Assembly (NCBI GenBank): GCA_016709875.1
Contig: JADJLZ010000015.1
Span: forward strand, 1-16,233
Origin: Planctomycetota bacterium
GTDB taxonomy: Bacteria > Planctomycetota > UBA1135 > GCA-002686595
Length of the DNA: 16,233 nucleotides
Reading direction: 5' to 3'
Of the stretch, positions 15,066 to 16,233 are shown one piece after another. The position numbers and the translations under genes are program-made. The number at the start of each line of letters is the position of its first letter. The first letter of the stretch is position 1. Under the pieces are notes generated by a model. That model was not told the DNA's origin. It saw only the letters and a program-made list of their open reading frames with translations, and did not search any database.

Positions 15066-15680
15066 AGACCAGCGAGGGAGGCCGTCGGCCACCCTTGTCG
15101 CGGCCCTCGGGCCGCGGCGAGGGCCAGGACGATCTGCGCGGGCTGGTCGGCTGTGACCGATGGCACGCTGCGCCTGGCACTCCTGCGTCCCTTCGTGGAG
15201 GGCGGCGGACACAGGGGAGAAACGATCAAGCTCCTCGACCTGGCCGCATCGAGATCGAGATCCAGACGTGCGCGCCTTCGACTTCCGTGCCTGAGGAACT
15301 ACGCCTGGCGGGACTTCGCCGACAGGCCCCAGGCCGATCTACCGCGAGTGGTTCGAACGCGTGCGGGATCTCGGACCTGCATGACGCACTCAGAGTATTC
15401 GGTGGATCAGTACCGCTGGCGACTGCAGGCGGCGCAGGGCACGGAATATTGCGCGAACTTCGTTCATCGAGGTTGTCGATCTCCAGCCCGCGACGGCGCG
15501 TGGATTTGATACCCTGCACGAACTGTGGTGGTCCGGCGGCGGGGCCAAACATCCTCGATCGAGCACCGGCGTGGCTGCGTTCGGAAGATCCTGAACTTCG
15601 CGAAGCTGCGGAGCGCTTCATTGCCGCTCACACTGGTCTGCGACGGGTGCCGGGATGCTTCGAGAGGCCGAAGCGCTGAT
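15066..15680 (+). pseudogene. Unrecognised plus-strand coding remains
   Basis: Coding-like pieces alternate among plus frames: VTDGTLRLALLRPFVEGGG (from 15153), GETIKLLDLA, IEIEIQT, NYAWRDFADRP, PIYREWFERVRDLG (about 15338), LHDALRVFGGSVPLATAG (about 15380), FDTLHELWWSGGGAKH (about 15507), and finally DPELREAAERFIAAHTGLRR to a TGA at 15677-15679. The composition looks like a soluble protein and probably continues the membrane-anchored reading frame upstream. Frame changes occur roughly every 50-100 bases. No known domain could be assigned. Confidence 0.35.
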
Positions 15681-15689
15681 GCGCCCGCC

Positions 15690-16233
15690 CGCGACGCGGT
15701 TCCAGGGCGTTGATCTCGACCGGCAGCCCGCGGCGCCGTGATCTCGGGCGCGTACTGTTCCATCCCACTCGCGCGGCAACGCGGAGGCTCGCTCGCCTCG
15801 GGCTAGTAGGACGTGCGCGCGAAGCCGTAGACGCAGCACGCCCTTGAGGCGGGTCCCTCCCTCGCACGAGCCCGCGCACCAGATCGAGGTAGGCCGCGCG
15901 TTCGGCGGCGCTGGGCGGGAGCCCGTTGCGCGCGACGCGATATTCTGGACCAGGTCGGCGCGGGCGCGGCGCAAGCGACGAGTTGCGGCGCTGCTTGCCC
16001 GCGCCCAGCGCCGCTCCGAGATTGAGCGCCTGCATGCCCTCGTCGGTGGCGCTTTAACTCGAGCTTGAACGACACGCGCCCGCCGATGCGCGCGAGGCCG
16101 GCAGGCGCCCGCCCTGCACGACGGATGCTGCCAGCGAACCGTTGGTGATCAGCGTCCAGCGGCACACGCCCCGCGTGAACTCGAGCATCAACCGGCCGAT
16201 GAGCTCGACCACGTCCAGGGAACTCGGCCGCGC
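15690..16233 (-). pseudogene. Unrecognised minus-strand coding remains reaching the window edge
   Basis: Read leftward from the edge, plausible protein segments follow in alternating frames: SLDVVELIGRLMLEFTRGVC, RWTLITNGSLAASVVQGGRL, GLARIGGRVSFKLELK, DEGMQALNLGAALGAGKQRR, DLVQNIASR, NGLPPSAAERAAYLDLVRGL, GGTRLKGVLRLRLRAHVL and GLPVEINALE. The order is consistent with one minus-strand gene that begins outside the window. Its end is unclear and may overlap the converging plus-strand remains near 15680. No family is recognised. The hydrophobic and basic segments do not resemble a transporter. Confidence 0.35.

Noticed and set aside
1..16233. CRISPR arrays, tRNA, rRNA, insertion sequences, integrase or phage genes
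   Set aside because: I saw no regularly spaced repeats, no tRNA-like cloverleaf or rRNA stretch, and no transposase or integrase motifs. The window looks like ordinary chromosome rather than a mobile element.
9398..16233. Programmed frameshifting as explanation for the many frame changes
   Set aside because: The breaks are numerous, occur at varied sequences in unrelated genes on both strands, and lack consistent slippery sites. Error or decay is simpler.

Overview
The window is GC-rich DNA (roughly two thirds G+C by eye) with tightly packed genes, overlapping start/stop codons and secreted proteins carrying a Cys-rich C-terminal cassette (CPCSN...GCDNSA). I associate that cassette with Planctomycetota, and the porin-like protein ending AEPYWVNR points the same way. 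The lineage is therefore an inference from protein style; no rRNA or tRNA is present to test it.

Left part (114-8730), clean reading frames: a signalling island. A 1550-residue CheB-CheR-PAS-histidine kinase-receiver fusion runs leftward. Divergent from it is a four-gene operon joined by ATGA overlaps: a two-domain KaiC-like ATPase with a coiled-coil tail, two different KaiB-like proteins, and a PAS histidine-kinase-like protein. In that last protein the usual phospho-accepting His of the DHp helix is replaced by Gly. Together they look like a non-cyanobacterial Kai-type timing or stress-signalling module beside a chemosensory-type hybrid kinase.

Middle and right part (8779-14183), minus strand: a probable metal (zinc/manganese) uptake operon. 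In transcription order it holds a small membrane/secreted protein, a porin-like outer-membrane protein, a ZnuA-type metal-binding protein, a ZnuB-type permease whose C-terminus seems to run into HEAT-like repeats, and then a separate secreted protein. No ZnuC-type ATPase is visible in the window. Right end (14291-15680), plus strand: a PadR-type regulator, a permease-prefix-like segment, a membrane-anchored coiled-coil protein and unrecognised coding remains. The last 570 bases hold unrecognised minus-strand coding remains.

From about 9.3 kb to the right end almost every gene is broken by single-base insertions or deletions, although conserved motifs persist in alternating frames. Because this hits many unrelated neighbours and worsens toward the right edge, I read it mainly as sequence error (for example low-coverage contig end) rather than true decay. 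Coordinates and starts there are approximate.
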